A stretch of DNA of 64,000 bases from Verrucomicrobiaceae bacterium. GTDB taxonomy: Bacteria; Verrucomicrobiota; Verrucomicrobiia; Verrucomicrobiales; Akkermansiaceae. This document shows, piece by piece, positions 34,513-44,487 of this stretch. The translations under genes and the position numbers were made by a program. The stretch is from positions 124,001 to 188,000 of the forward strand of contig JAIXWR010000037.1 in assembly GCA_027491155.1 (NCBI GenBank), given 5' to 3'. The notes beneath the pieces are model-generated. The model made no database searches, was not told the origin of the DNA, and saw only the letters and a list, made by a program, of their open reading frames with translations. Every line of letters starts with the position of its first letter. Position 1 is the first letter of the stretch.

Positions 34513-36423
34513 TTATTGGAGGAACAGGAATTCGGAGGACATCACGAGGGCGGAGACGATGTTGCGGTAGCCGTCCTCGCCGGAGGCTTTCACCTCTTCG
34601 AGCATCCAGCCCATCTCCTCAGTGCTCGGCGGGCGGCTCAGGATGGTCACGTAGAGACGGCGGATCTTCTCCTCGTCGCTGTTGGCGCCTTCCAGGCTCT
34701 TGTAAAGGCTCGCGCCGGAGTTGTTGACGAGCTGCTTCTGGACATAGCCGTTCATCAGCGAAAGCACCTGTCCGACGTTCGGCTCGCGGCTGGAACCGTC
34801 GACCACCAGGCGGTCGGACTGGCCGAAGAGATAGAGCAGGTGCTGGCGCGGCGCGGGGCTGGGGAGCTCGGAAGCGCGGACCGGCGAATCGTTGCCGTAG
34901 CGGTGGATCTTGTTGTCCATCATCATGCCGCCACCGCTGGAAGCCCCGCCGCTCTCCTTGCGGACGTCGGCGAGGAACTTGTCGAAGTATTCGCGAACTT
35001 CCGCCTCGGACTCCAGCGCCAGGACCTCCTTGGAAAGCTGGGTCATGTTCTTCTTGCCGACCAGCACCGGCTTGTTGCCGACGTAGATGCGGTCGTCGAG
35101 CGAGCGGCGCGGCTTCTTGTCGGGATCGCCGGCAGCCAGCGTGATCAGGGAGTCCCAGAGCTGCTCCGCCGAAAGCCGGGTCAACTGGCGGCCGTGGAAG
35201 TCATCGCCGGTGAGCACCTTCGCGGGTTCCGGGTTCGGCACGAACTGGAAGGTCTTGGTGTTGAGCAGCACCTTCTGGAAGGCCCGCAGGTCGTAGTCGA
35301 GATCGACCATGAGCTGCACCAGCGTGGCCATCAGCTCCGGATGGTGCAGTTCCTTGGCCGGCTTGAATTCATCGACCGGCTCGTACACCCCGCGGCCCAT
35401 CACCCGCTTCCACATGCGGTTAGCGGCCACCGAGGCGAACTGTTCGCCGGTCTTGGTCGTCACCCACTCGGCGAGCTCCGCACGGCCGTGGCCCTTGTCG
35501 CTCTTTTCCGAAATGCGCACCGACTTGCCGAAGGGAGTCTTGGCGCCGATCAGCTCGCCGGGCTCGCCGTCGCGATACTGATAGTCGTCGGGCAGCTTGA
35601 TCCTGCCGGCTCCCGTGCCGCCGAGGCTGAGCCCGTAAACCCGGTCCCACATCACCTGGGCCACGTCGTAGTCCAGAGAGCGCCGGCGGTCGTCTTCGCC
35701 CAGCTCGTCCCAGAGCTTGCTCATGTGCTGCTGGTTGAGAGCGCCCTGTCCTTCGGTGAAGGCGGCAAGCTCGTAGAAGTCGTGGCGCTCGGTCTCGCCG
35801 AAGGGATCGTCGTGGCACTGCGCGCACTCCATCCGCGACCCGAGGAAGACGCGCATCGAATTCGCCAGGTTGTCGAGCGGCATGCCGCGGTCGCGGGTGT
35901 AATAGCCGACCGCCGCGGTCTGCGGGTCCCAGCCGTCGCCTCTGGCCGAAAGCAGGGAGTGGGTGAACTCGTCCCACGGCATGTTCTTCTCCATCGCCGT
36001 GCGGACCCAGTTGCGGTAGGGCTCGAAGCTGCCGTTGAAGCCGGCCTTGCCGTCGGTCACCCGCAGCAGGTCGAAGACCCAGTTCGTCATGTTGCTGGAG
36101 TAGCCGGGCGACTGCATCAGGTAATCGATCAGCTGCACCCGCTTGCCCTCGTCGTCGATTTCGAGGAAGAAGCGCGCCTCCTCGGCGGTCGGGATGCGGC
36201 CGATGGCGACCAGGAAGGTGCGCCGCAGGAAAGTCGCGTCGTCGGTCACGGCCGGCACGGCCAGCTTCTGCTTGCGGTACCAGGCGGCGATGTGGCCGTC
36301 GATCGACCGTGCCGCCTTGGCGATGAAGACCGGGTCTTCTCCCTTTGGCAGCGGGTCCGCGGCGTGGCAAAGGCTGGCAGTGGCGATGATGAGGGCGACG
36401 ATGCCGCCGGAGGTGCGTTTCAT
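34513..36423 (-). CDS. DUF1549/DUF1553 secreted protein
   Basis: A 636-residue exported protein. It has a signal peptide (1-21), a DUF1549-like region (about 35-240) with a haem-like C200-A-Q-C203-H204 motif followed by DDPF, and a DUF1553-like region (about 340-620) containing VANRMWKRVMGRGVYEPVDEF. These domains are almost always paired with DUF1501, as here in one operon with the order DUF1549-DUF1501. The CxxCH suggests c-type haem, but the domain lacks other clear ligands. Role unknown, periplasmic. Confidence 0.9.
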   Translation of the reverse strand: MKRTSGGIVALIIATASLCHAADPLPKGEDPVFIAKAARSIDGHIAAWYRKQKLAVPAVTDDATFLRRTFLVAIGRIPTAEEARFFLEIDDEGKRVQLIDYLMQSPGYSSNMTNWVFDLLRVTDGKAGFNGSFEPYRNWVRTAMEKNMPWDEFTHSLLSARGDGWDPQTAAVGYYTRDRGMPLDNLANSMRVFLGSRMECAQCHDDPFGETERHDFYELAAFTEGQGALNQQHMSKLWDELGEDDRRRSLDYDVAQVMWDRVYGLSLGGTGAGRIKLPDDYQYRDGEPGELIGAKTPFGKSVRISEKSDKGHGRAELAEWVTTKTGEQFASVAANRMWKRVMGRGVYEPVDEFKPAKELHHPELMATLVQLMVDLDYDLRAFQKVLLNTKTFQFVPNPEPAKVLTGDDFHGRQLTRLSAEQLWDSLITLAAGDPDKKPRRSLDDRIYVGNKPVLVGKKNMTQLSKEVLALESEAEVREYFDKFLADVRKESGGASSGGGMMMDNKIHRYGNDSPVRASELPSPAPRQHLLYLFGQSDRLVVDGSSREPNVGQVLSLMNGYVQKQLVNNSGASLYKSLEGANSDEEKIRRLYVTILSRPPSTEEMGWMLEEVKASGEDGYRNIVSALVMSSEFLFLQ

Positions 36424-36677
36424 GGGATGCGAGGGTTTAGGGGAACCTAGCTTTGGCCGCGAATGCCGTCAATCCGCCAGTCGGACCGGTCCCAGAGCGC
36501 GGGAACGATTCTTTCCAAGGGCTTCTTTCAGGTTTCGCAGCCGCTTCTCGCACGGATCGGGGCCCTTTGGGAATCCCGATCCTCCGCCCCCGCCTGATCG
36601 CGTAGGTCCGGCGGGATTGCCGCCCCTTCCCGAGGCGGCTACTTTAAGGCTCCCCCCGGCCGTGGGTTCCCGTCGCC

Positions 36678-39600
36678 ATGACTTCCACCCGTTCCCGCAG
36701 AATCTCGCCACCGACCGCCGCGCCCACCGCGATGACCGCGGTTCTCACCCAGCGTGCCGCAACGGCTCCGGGGGACGAGGCATACCGCTTCCTCGACGAC
36801 GCCGGCGAGATCGAGCGGACGCTGACTCACGCTCAACTGGAGAGCGCGGCGCGCGCCGTGGCGGGAGGCCTCGTGCAACTCGGCGCCACGGGCAAGCCGG
36901 TGCTGCTGGCGGAACCTCCCGGGCCGGATTTCATCACCGGCCTCTTTGCCTGCTGGTATGCCGGGGCGATCGCCGTGCCGGCCTATCCGCCGCGCGGGAG
37001 CCGTCACCGCCGCCGGCTGGAAGCGATCCGCGAGGATTCCGGCGCCCTCCTCGGCATCGGCGATCCGGCCGCAACCGGCGGAGCCTGTGCCTGGCACGGC
37101 AGCTCCGAGCTGGCCGCCCTTGGCACGCCACACGAGGGTCCGGCCCGTGAAAGCGACGGACCTTGCCTGCTCCAATACACCTCGGGTTCGACCGCCGCTC
37201 CGAAAGGCGTGGTGCTGCATCACTCGCATCTCCGGCATCACCACGCCGCCCTCTCGCGCAGCATCCAACCGCTTTCCTTCCGCTCCGCGCTGAGCTGGTT
37301 GCCACCCTACCACGACATGGGTCTGGTGCTGAAGATCCTCTTCTCGCTCGAAGCCGGGATCCCGCTGACCTGCTTGACGCCCGACCAATTCGTCCAGCGC
37401 CCGCTACGCTGGCTGCAAGCGATCAGCCGCCACCGCGCCGAGCTCAGCGGCGGCCCGAACTTCGCCTACGAACTTTGCCTCCGCTCGGTCCGCGACGAAG
37501 ACCTGGCCGGGCTCGATCTGTCCTGCTGGAAAGCCGCGCCCTGCGGGGCCGAGCGCGTCCGCCCGGACACCCTGCAACGCTTCGCCAAGCGCTTCGCCCC
37601 CTGCGGCTTCGACCCGCGCGCCCTGCTCCCCGGCTACGGTCTCGCCGAAGCCACGCTCACGGTCAGCGTGGCCCGCGGCTCGTGGAACCCGAAGGTCTCC
37701 CGCCATCCCGCGGCAGGCAGCCACATCTCCTGCGGGCCGCCGCTCGAAGGGATCGCCCTGCGGATCGCCGACCCCGCCAGCGGCCGGACTTGTGGCGAAA
37801 GGGAAATTGGCGAGATCCGCCTGTCCGGACCCGTCGTCGCTGCCGGCTACTGGAACCGCCCGGAGGAAAGCGCCGCCGCCTTCGCCAACGGGGAACTCCG
37901 CACCGGCGACCGCGGCTATCTGGAAAAAGGCGAACTGCACGTGGTCGGCCGGATCAAGGACCTGATCATCCTCGACGGCACCAACCACGCGCCCGACGAC
38001 CTCGAGGAAGCCGCGCTCGCCGCCGCGCCGGAAATCACCGCCGCCGCCGCCTTTGCCACGGAATCCGCCGCGGGAGAACGCGTGGTGCTCGCCCTCGAAG
38101 CCGCCGGCCTCGGCAGCGACCGCCGGGCCGCTTTCTGCGCCGGACTGCGCGAGGCGCTCGCCCTCTCTCTGGAACTCCCCGTCCACCGGATCGTGCTGGT
38201 CCGCCCCGGCCTGCTGCCCCGCACCACCAGCGGCAAGATCCGCCGCCGCGCCACCCGCCAAGCGCTCGAAGCCGGCTCGCTGGCCTTGCTGCGCGACGAC
38301 GACGGCACCGCACCGCCACCCGCGATCCCCGCCGACGAAAGCCTGGTCGGGCAGGTGCTCGATGCCGTCCACGCCGCCAGCGGACGCAGCGGTGCCCTGC
38401 CGGAAGACGATCTGATTTCCTTCGGCCTCAGTTCGATCGAGGCCACCCGCCTGTCCGCCCTGATTGCCCGCTCCACCGGGATCGCCCTCGATCATGCCGA
38501 CCTTTTCAGCGCCCCTTCCTTCGCCCACCTCGCCGCCCTGATCCGGACCCGCGCCCCGTCGGACCCGGAGCCGGAGATCCTTCCCGGTTCCGGCGGCGAC
38601 ACCCCGCTGCTGAGCCATTCCCAGGAGCGCATGTGGTTCCTCCATCGCCTCGAGCCGGAAAGCCCGGCCTACCACGTCTTCGGCGCGCTCGAAATGCAGG
38701 GACCGCTCGTTCTCCCGGCACTCGACCGCGCCTTCGCCGAAGTCACCGCACGTCACCCGATCCTTCGCAGCCGCCACCGCGACATGGGCGGCATCCCGGT
38801 CGTCGTGCGGACCGACACCCCGCCGCCGACCTTGGAAATCCTCCACGGTCCCGACCCCGAAAGCCTGCTCCGCGACTTCGCCCGCCGGCCTTTCGATCTC
38901 GCCGCCGACTCGCCGGTCCGCGCCGTGGTCATCCCGCTCGGACCCGACCGCCACCTGCTCGGCCTCTGCGCCCACCACATCGTCGCGGACGGCTGGTCGA
39001 TCCGCATCCTCGTCCGCGACCTTGCCGCCTGCTACGCCGCCTTCCTCCACCAAACCCCGCCGCCCGTGCATCCCGCCGGGCCGGACTTCTTCGACTACGC
39101 CACCTGGCAACGCCGCCGGATCGATTCCGGCGCGGCCGATTCCCGCATCGCCTGGTGGAAGGACCGCCTCGCCGGTCATCCCGGAAAGATCGAACTCGCC
39201 ACCGATTTCCCGCGGCCGCCGCGGCCCTCGTCGGACGGCGGGGCGATCGCCACCGTGCTCCCGCCCGATCTCGCGGAGCGCATCGCCGCGCTCGCCCGCC
39301 GCCACCGGGCCACGCCCTTCATGGTCCAGCTCGCGGCTTTCCTGCTGCTGCTCCGCCAGCACGGCGGCGGCGACGATGCCGTGGTGGCCGTGCCGGTCGC
39401 GAACCGCCATCACGCGGCCTGCGGCGAACTCGTCGGCACGCTGGTCAACACCTTGCCCTTCCGCCTTCCGCTCGATCCCGCCGAATCCTTCATCTCCCTG
39501 TTAGAGCGGGTCCGCCAGGCGTCCTTCGAAATGCAGGCCGCGCAGGAAGCACCCTTCGAACGGATCATCGAAGCTGTCCGCCCGGAGCGCGCCCGCGACC

Positions 39601-42491
39601 TTTCGCCGCTCGCCCAGGTGATGTTCGACCACCAGGAACTCCCGCTTCCCGAAACCTGGGCCGGCGGCATCCGCTGCCATCCCCTGCTGGCCCATCGCGG
39701 CGCGGTGCAGTTCGACCTCAGCCTGATGGTCTTCGTCCTCTCCGGCGAACAGCAGGTGGTGCTGGAATACCGCGAAGACCTCTTCCGCGAGGAGACCGCC
39801 ACGGCCATGCTCGGCCGCTATCTCGAAACGCTCGACCACCTTTGCCGCGAGCCCGCGCTGCCGGTCCGGTCCATTCACGGCCTCTCCGCCGACGACCACC
39901 AGCGGCTCGCCGCCCATGCCCAAGGCGCGGAACGTCCCGATTTTCAGCTCCAAACCACGCCCGCCCTCATCGCGGCAAGCGTCGCCCGCCACCCGTCGCG
40001 CACCGCGATTGAAACCCCGGGAGAGTCCCTCGACTACGCCGCGCTCGACCGCCGCTCCACCGCACTCGCCGCCTCGCTGGCCGCCCGCGGCGTGCGGCCC
40101 GGCGACCGCGTGGCACTTCTGTTAGATCGCGATCTCCTCCTGCCCGTCGCCCTGCTCGCCGTCTGGAAGGCGGGTGCCGCCTACGTCCCGCTGGACGCCG
40201 CCAACCCGCCGGAACGACTCGCGCTGATCCTCGCGGACCAACAGCCGGTCCGCGTCCTCGCTTCTCCCGCTCTGACCGGCCACCTGCCTGAAGGAGCGGA
40301 TCCCATCCTGCTGGAGCCCGGGCTGTTAGAGAACGACCCTGCGGCTCCGCTTCCTCCGCCGCCCGGCCCCGCGGACCCGGCTTACATCCTCTACACCTCC
40401 GGCTCCACCGGCCGGCCGAAGGGCGTGGTCATTCCGCACGGCGCGCTGGCGAATTTCCTGCTCTCGATGGCGGAAGAGCCCGGTTTCCGGGAAGGAGAAC
40501 GCCTGCTCGCGCTGACCACCGTGTCCTTCGACATCTCCGCGCTGGAACTCTTCCTCCCGCTCGTCGCCGGCGGCACCGTCGACCTTGCCGACGGAAAGAC
40601 CGCCCGCGATCCCGCCGCGCTGATCGCCCGCATCGAGTCCTCCCGCCCCGATGTCCTGCAAGCCACCCCTGCCACCTGGCGCATGCTGCTCGATGCCGGC
40701 TGGACCGGCTCCGACCGTCTCCGCCTGTTCTGCGGCGGCGAAGCGCTCGACCTCCCGCTCGCCCGCCGCCTCGCCGCCCTCGGCCGCGAAGCGTGGAACC
40801 TCTACGGACCCACCGAGACCACCGTCTGGTCCACCCTCTGGCGCATCCCGGAAAACCCCGATCTGATCCGCATCGGGCACCCGATCGCCAACACCGGCGT
40901 GCTGATCCTCTCGCCCGACGGCATGCCGCTGCCGCCCGGCGTCCCCGGCGAACTCCACCTCAGCGGCGCCGGACTGGCCGATGGCTACTGGAACCGCCCC
41001 GATCTCACGGATGCCGCCTTCGTCGAGCACCCCGGCCTGCCGCGCCTTTACCGCACCGGCGACCTTGCCCGATGGCTGCCCGACGGCACGCTCGAGTGCC
41101 TCGGCCGCATCGACAGCCAGGTGAAAGTCCGCGGCTTCCGGGTGGAGCTCGGCGAGATCGATGCCGCCCTGCTTTCCCACGTCGGCGTGGCCGAAGCCGC
41201 CGCCGTGCCCGCGCCCACCGGCGACCGCCTCATTGCCTACTACCGGCCCGTCTTCGCCGGGCTGGATCCCTCGGAGCTGCTCGACCACCTGCGCGAACGG
41301 CTGCCCGATTACATGGTGCCCGCGCCCTTGATCGCGCTCGATCACCTGCCGCTCACCTCCAGCGGGAAGATCGACCGCAAGGCCCTCGCCGCCCGCCCGC
41401 TGCCGGTCGATTCCACCACCCCGGCGCCGACCGCGAACGATCCGCTGACCGCCGAACTCGCCGACATCTGGGGCCGGGTGCTCGACTGCCGCGGCGTCGG
41501 TCCGGACGACGACTTCTTCGCCCTCGGCGGCCATTCCCTGCTCGCCGCCCGGCTCGTGGCGGAGACCGCCCGCCACACCGGCATCACCGTCCCGCTCGAC
41601 TGGCTCTTCGACCGGCCCACGCCCGCCGGCATGGCCGCCCAGCTCCGGGAGAAGGCCGCGCCCGACCTTGCCGCGCCGCGACTCATCCCGCTCCAGACCG
41701 GCCGCGGCGGCACCCCGCTGTTCTGGGTCCACACGCTGGTCGATGGCGGCATGGGGCTCTTCCCTTACCGCGAAGCCGCCCGTCTGTTAGGCCCGGTCAC
41801 CGACTCCATCGGCATTGCCGAGGGCACCCGCGCCTTCGACTCGCTGGCCGAAATGGCCGCCGCCCACGTCGCCCTCATCCGCCGCCACCAGCCGCAAGGT
41901 CCCTACCGCATCGCCGGCTTCTGCTTTGGCGGGAACCTCGCCGCGGAGATCGCCTGCCAGCTCGTCGATGCCGGGGAGAAGATCGAACTGCTCGCCCTGC
42001 TCGAGTCCACCCCGCCCGGCTCCGCGCCCGCCGCGTCCCATTGGCTGAGCCCGGCCACCTGGCGACATGTCCTTTCCCGACTGCCCGGCCGCGTCGCCAG
42101 CCTCTTTTCAAGGGACACTGCCACCGCCTTCCGCCGGCTCCGGATGAAACAGCGCGCCGCCGCATCGGGCATCGGCCGCCTTGTCCGCTCCGAGGCCATC
42201 CCCGACATCCGCGGCGTGCTGGATCTCGATCTCCTCGACCCCGAATCCCGCGACCGGGCCACCCGTCATTGGGAAGCGCTCCACCGCCACGCCCCGCGCC
42301 TCCCCGCCGCCGGCCGTCTTGTCCTCGTCCGCGCCACCGACCCCGGCTGGCTTCCCCGTCCCCGCCTCCTCGGCTGGCAAGCCCCGGGTCCGGTCGAAGT
42401 CCTGACCGTCCCCGGCAGCCACGAGGACTTCCTCCGCCAGCACTCCGCCCGGGAGGTCGCGGGCGTCCTGCAGTCTCTCTTCGAAAACTAG
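36678..42491 (+). CDS. Single-gene lipo-amino-acid synthetase (FAAL-PCP-C-A-PCP-TE)
   Basis: A 1,937-residue megasynthase. The fatty acyl-AMP ligase domain (about 20-530; YTSGST near 166) activates a fatty acid. Carrier protein 1 follows with the phosphopantetheine Ser at 586 in FGLSSIEA. A condensation domain (about 625-1060) has HHIVADG near 765. An adenylation domain (about 1085-1560) has YTSGSTGRPKG near 1238. Carrier protein 2 has Ser 1619 in LGGHSLLA. A thioesterase (about 1655-1937) has nucleophile motif GFCFGG with Cys at 1749 and a late GSH. The selectivity residues, aligned by eye to GrsA, read DILQFGLVWK, close to codes for glycine. The likely product is an N-acyl amino acid, possibly N-acylglycine, released by the TE. 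No tailoring or phosphopantetheinyl transferase gene is adjacent. Confidence 0.9.
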   Translation: MTSTRSRRISPPTAAPTAMTAVLTQRAATAPGDEAYRFLDDAGEIERTLTHAQLESAARAVAGGLVQLGATGKPVLLAEPPGPDFITGLFACWYAGAIAVPAYPPRGSRHRRRLEAIREDSGALLGIGDPAATGGACAWHGSSELAALGTPHEGPARESDGPCLLQYTSGSTAAPKGVVLHHSHLRHHHAALSRSIQPLSFRSALSWLPPYHDMGLVLKILFSLEAGIPLTCLTPDQFVQRPLRWLQAISRHRAELSGGPNFAYELCLRSVRDEDLAGLDLSCWKAAPCGAERVRPDTLQRFAKRFAPCGFDPRALLPGYGLAEATLTVSVARGSWNPKVSRHPAAGSHISCGPPLEGIALRIADPASGRTCGEREIGEIRLSGPVVAAGYWNRPEESAAAFANGELRTGDRGYLEKGELHVVGRIKDLIILDGTNHAPDDLEEAALAAAPEITAAAAFATESAAGERVVLALEAAGLGSDRRAAFCAGLREALALSLELPVHRIVLVRPGLLPRTTSGKIRRRATRQALEAGSLALLRDDDGTAPPPAIPADESLVGQVLDAVHAASGRSGALPEDDLISFGLSSIEATRLSALIARSTGIALDHADLFSAPSFAHLAALIRTRAPSDPEPEILPGSGGDTPLLSHSQERMWFLHRLEPESPAYHVFGALEMQGPLVLPALDRAFAEVTARHPILRSRHRDMGGIPVVVRTDTPPPTLEILHGPDPESLLRDFARRPFDLAADSPVRAVVIPLGPDRHLLGLCAHHIVADGWSIRILVRDLAACYAAFLHQTPPPVHPAGPDFFDYATWQRRRIDSGAADSRIAWWKDRLAGHPGKIELATDFPRPPRPSSDGGAIATVLPPDLAERIAALARRHRATPFMVQLAAFLLLLRQHGGGDDAVVAVPVANRHHAACGELVGTLVNTLPFRLPLDPAESFISLLERVRQASFEMQAAQEAPFERIIEAVRPERARDLSPLAQVMFDHQELPLPETWAGGIRCHPLLAHRGAVQFDLSLMVFVLSGEQQVVLEYREDLFREETATAMLGRYLETLDHLCREPALPVRSIHGLSADDHQRLAAHAQGAERPDFQLQTTPALIAASVARHPSRTAIETPGESLDYAALDRRSTALAASLAARGVRPGDRVALLLDRDLLLPVALLAVWKAGAAYVPLDAANPPERLALILADQQPVRVLASPALTGHLPEGADPILLEPGLLENDPAAPLPPPPGPADPAYILYTSGSTGRPKGVVIPHGALANFLLSMAEEPGFREGERLLALTTVSFDISALELFLPLVAGGTVDLADGKTARDPAALIARIESSRPDVLQATPATWRMLLDAGWTGSDRLRLFCGGEALDLPLARRLAALGREAWNLYGPTETTVWSTLWRIPENPDLIRIGHPIANTGVLILSPDGMPLPPGVPGELHLSGAGLADGYWNRPDLTDAAFVEHPGLPRLYRTGDLARWLPDGTLECLGRIDSQVKVRGFRVELGEIDAALLSHVGVAEAAAVPAPTGDRLIAYYRPVFAGLDPSELLDHLRERLPDYMVPAPLIALDHLPLTSSGKIDRKALAARPLPVDSTTPAPTANDPLTAELADIWGRVLDCRGVGPDDDFFALGGHSLLAARLVAETARHTGITVPLDWLFDRPTPAGMAAQLREKAAPDLAAPRLIPLQTGRGGTPLFWVHTLVDGGMGLFPYREAARLLGPVTDSIGIAEGTRAFDSLAEMAAAHVALIRRHQPQGPYRIAGFCFGGNLAAEIACQLVDAGEKIELLALLESTPPGSAPAASHWLSPATWRHVLSRLPGRVASLFSRDTATAFRRLRMKQRAAASGIGRLVRSEAIPDIRGVLDLDLLDPESRDRATRHWEALHRHAPRLPAAGRLVLVRATDPGWLPRPRLLGWQAPGPVEVLTVPGSHEDFLRQHSAREVAGVLQSLFEN

Positions 42492-42714
42492 CAACTATCC
42501 GAAGATCCCCCACCCGGTGAACGGAGCCTCCGGCCGCAGATCGGTCCCGGCTGCACCGCCGCCCCTCCAAACCCTCATCGCCGAAGAGCCCACGCCCGCG
42601 GGCCTTTCACCGGCTCATGCTCTACGATGGCTTGGTCTCGAGTCGTGTTTCAACCTCATCGCCTCCACTTCATTCTCCAACGGGACCGTCGTATCCAACC
42701 TGACATGCTCGATC

Positions 42715-44079
42715 TCATCTGCCGATCTTCAGGAGTTGCCCTTCTTGAAGGGTCGTCGTCCCGTCGACACCATCCAGGGTGTAGTCGACCTTCAATTGCT
42801 TCTCGATGCCCTCGGCAGGATCCCCGAAATCCTCGGCGGTGGCCTTCACGGTGAGGGAATCCTCGATCCAGTCCGATACCTTCCGCGTCACGTCGACCAC
42901 GGCATGGTTTGCCAGGTCGCCGTAAACGGCTTTCCGGATCACCAGCCTGCGCGCGGTTTGGCGTTCCACGGGCCGGAGTTGGAGGAAGGGGTTTCCGATC
43001 ATCAGAATGCCGGAGACAATGTCGCCGGGATCGTGATCGCCCATGGCGTGCTCGATCTCGTGGGCTTGCTTGCAGGGCATATAGGCCTTTCCAAGGTAGT
43101 CCCCGGCTCGGAGGCGCTCGTAGATGAGATTGTCGAAACCGACTCCGCCGCTGCGGACCTGGCCGACGACGGCTTGTCCGAGATGCTTGCCGAAGACCCA
43201 GCTCAACCCGCAATTGGGACCGCTGCGGTCCCGTTCGGTTTTCGCCCAGTTGGCGGCGAAACAGCCGTGGCTGATGGTGATGAGGGATCCGGTTTCAAGC
43301 GCGGCAATCTCCTGCGCCATGAGGTCCCCGTCGTCCATGGCGTGACCGGTTTCATCGGAGTGCAGCGCGACGCAGGTTAGCGAGTAACTGTGCTTCCTCA
43401 AGGCTGCCAGCGCGGCATCGCGCGTGCATTCCTTGCCTTCCAGCAAGGTCACATCCTCCGGTGCGGAAAAGCGGGCACCGCCGCGCCTCTTGAACCAATC
43501 TCCCGTCCCGGCCCAATCCGGCGTGCTCTGGTCCGTGCTGAAAAGCAGGGTGCGGGGTTCCGGCACCGCTTTGCCGGTGTAGTAATCGTGGGTCTTGGCA
43601 AAGAACCGGCGGAGTCCTGGAATGTCATCGTTCCGGGCATCTTCGCAGGCACGGACGTTGGCGACCCAAACCTTTAACTCGGGCTTGCCCCGGTAGGCAT
43701 CGTCCACGCCGTCCGCGTTGCGATCGACGAACTCGAGGTCGAAGTCCTCGTAGTAGAGGGGATTCGGGTTCGCATGCTCGTGCATGAAGAAGTGGTGCAT
43801 GGGCATCGCACCGACCAGGACGACACCGGTGATCGGATTCTCGCGATGCAGCTTCTTGATGCCCGCACGCACTTCATCCGGAGTTCTCCAATCGCGGGCA
43901 ACCACACGCAGTGTTACCGGAAAGCGAGCCTCGACATCGGCAATGTAGGTGCGCAGCGGCTCATCCAGCGCTTCGAGGGTCGCCTGGTTCAGCAGGATCG
44001 CGATCTGATCCGGCTCGGCGGCCGGCGATGGACAAGCCGCGCCGAGCAGGAGAGAGAGCGCGGGAATGATGTTCCTCAT
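42715..44079 (-). CDS. C25/gingipain-like secreted cysteine peptidase
   Basis: About 454 residues with a signal peptide (1-21). The body resembles clan CD family C25: a YYEDFDLEFVDRNADGVDD segment with a calcium-like Asp cluster (119-127), then a WVANVRA strand. The predicted catalytic pair is His240 (ALHSDETGH) and Cys273 (ISHGCFAAN). It has no propeptide-like or secretion-sorting C-terminal domain of the gingipain type. Assignment is by motif order only, so substrate specificity is unknown. The ATG at 44079 is chosen for a clean signal peptide. Confidence 0.7.
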   Translation of the reverse strand: MRNIIPALSLLLGAACPSPAAEPDQIAILLNQATLEALDEPLRTYIADVEARFPVTLRVVARDWRTPDEVRAGIKKLHRENPITGVVLVGAMPMHHFFMHEHANPNPLYYEDFDLEFVDRNADGVDDAYRGKPELKVWVANVRACEDARNDDIPGLRRFFAKTHDYYTGKAVPEPRTLLFSTDQSTPDWAGTGDWFKRRGGARFSAPEDVTLLEGKECTRDAALAALRKHSYSLTCVALHSDETGHAMDDGDLMAQEIAALETGSLITISHGCFAANWAKTERDRSGPNCGLSWVFGKHLGQAVVGQVRSGGVGFDNLIYERLRAGDYLGKAYMPCKQAHEIEHAMGDHDPGDIVSGILMIGNPFLQLRPVERQTARRLVIRKAVYGDLANHAVVDVTRKVSDWIEDSLTVKATAEDFGDPAEGIEKQLKVDYTLDGVDGTTTLQEGQLLKIGR

Positions 44080-44487
44080 GGTCGCAAGGGTGAATGGCAC
44101 GGGGTCTAACAATGAACAAGGGACGCGCTACCCGGGAGGGTCGGGCGTTCTTGCATCGAACGCCATCAAACGAACCAGGAACCTCGTTTGTCGTTGGCGA
44201 TTCAGAGCGACCCAGGGAGGCGGGAATGATGCCAGGAGCGGGGCACCAATGTATTCCGGGTGGCAACAAGCAAACCGCTATGAGTCCAATGGGCCCGGTC
44301 CCGAACGGCACGGGATAAAATCGGATCTCATGTTTGGACTCCTTGGAGAATCAAACCGTCCAGCCGAGCCGCCCGTTTCCGGATTCAATCCACCTCAAGC
44401 TCCGCCTGGCCAAGCCGGCTGCATTTCGGAGTTCTCCGGAACCTTCCGGATTTGAGCAAAAACCAGCATGCCCGCGTGGCATTCGGG
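44080..44487. other. Gene-free stretch of about 400 bases
   Basis: No credible gene. The short open frames here lack starts with ribosome sites and family resemblance. A partial hairpin lies near 44335-44360 (GTTTG...CAAAC). It presumably holds the promoter of the C25-like gene and the end of the frr transcript. Base composition is lower in GC than the flanks. Confidence 0.5.

Noticed and set aside
37404-39413. A 669-codon antisense frame inside the synthetase gene
   Set aside because: It overlaps the FAAL, carrier and condensation domains with intact motifs; the antisense protein is Glu/Gly/Ala-biased with no family resemblance.
36678-42491. A siderophore or multi-module peptide pathway
   Set aside because: There is only one adenylation domain, no transport or tailoring genes adjoin, and the leading domain is a fatty acyl-AMP ligase.
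44080-44487. Small plus-strand open frames between the C25-like gene and frr
   Set aside because: They lack credible starts, conserved motifs and consistent codon use.
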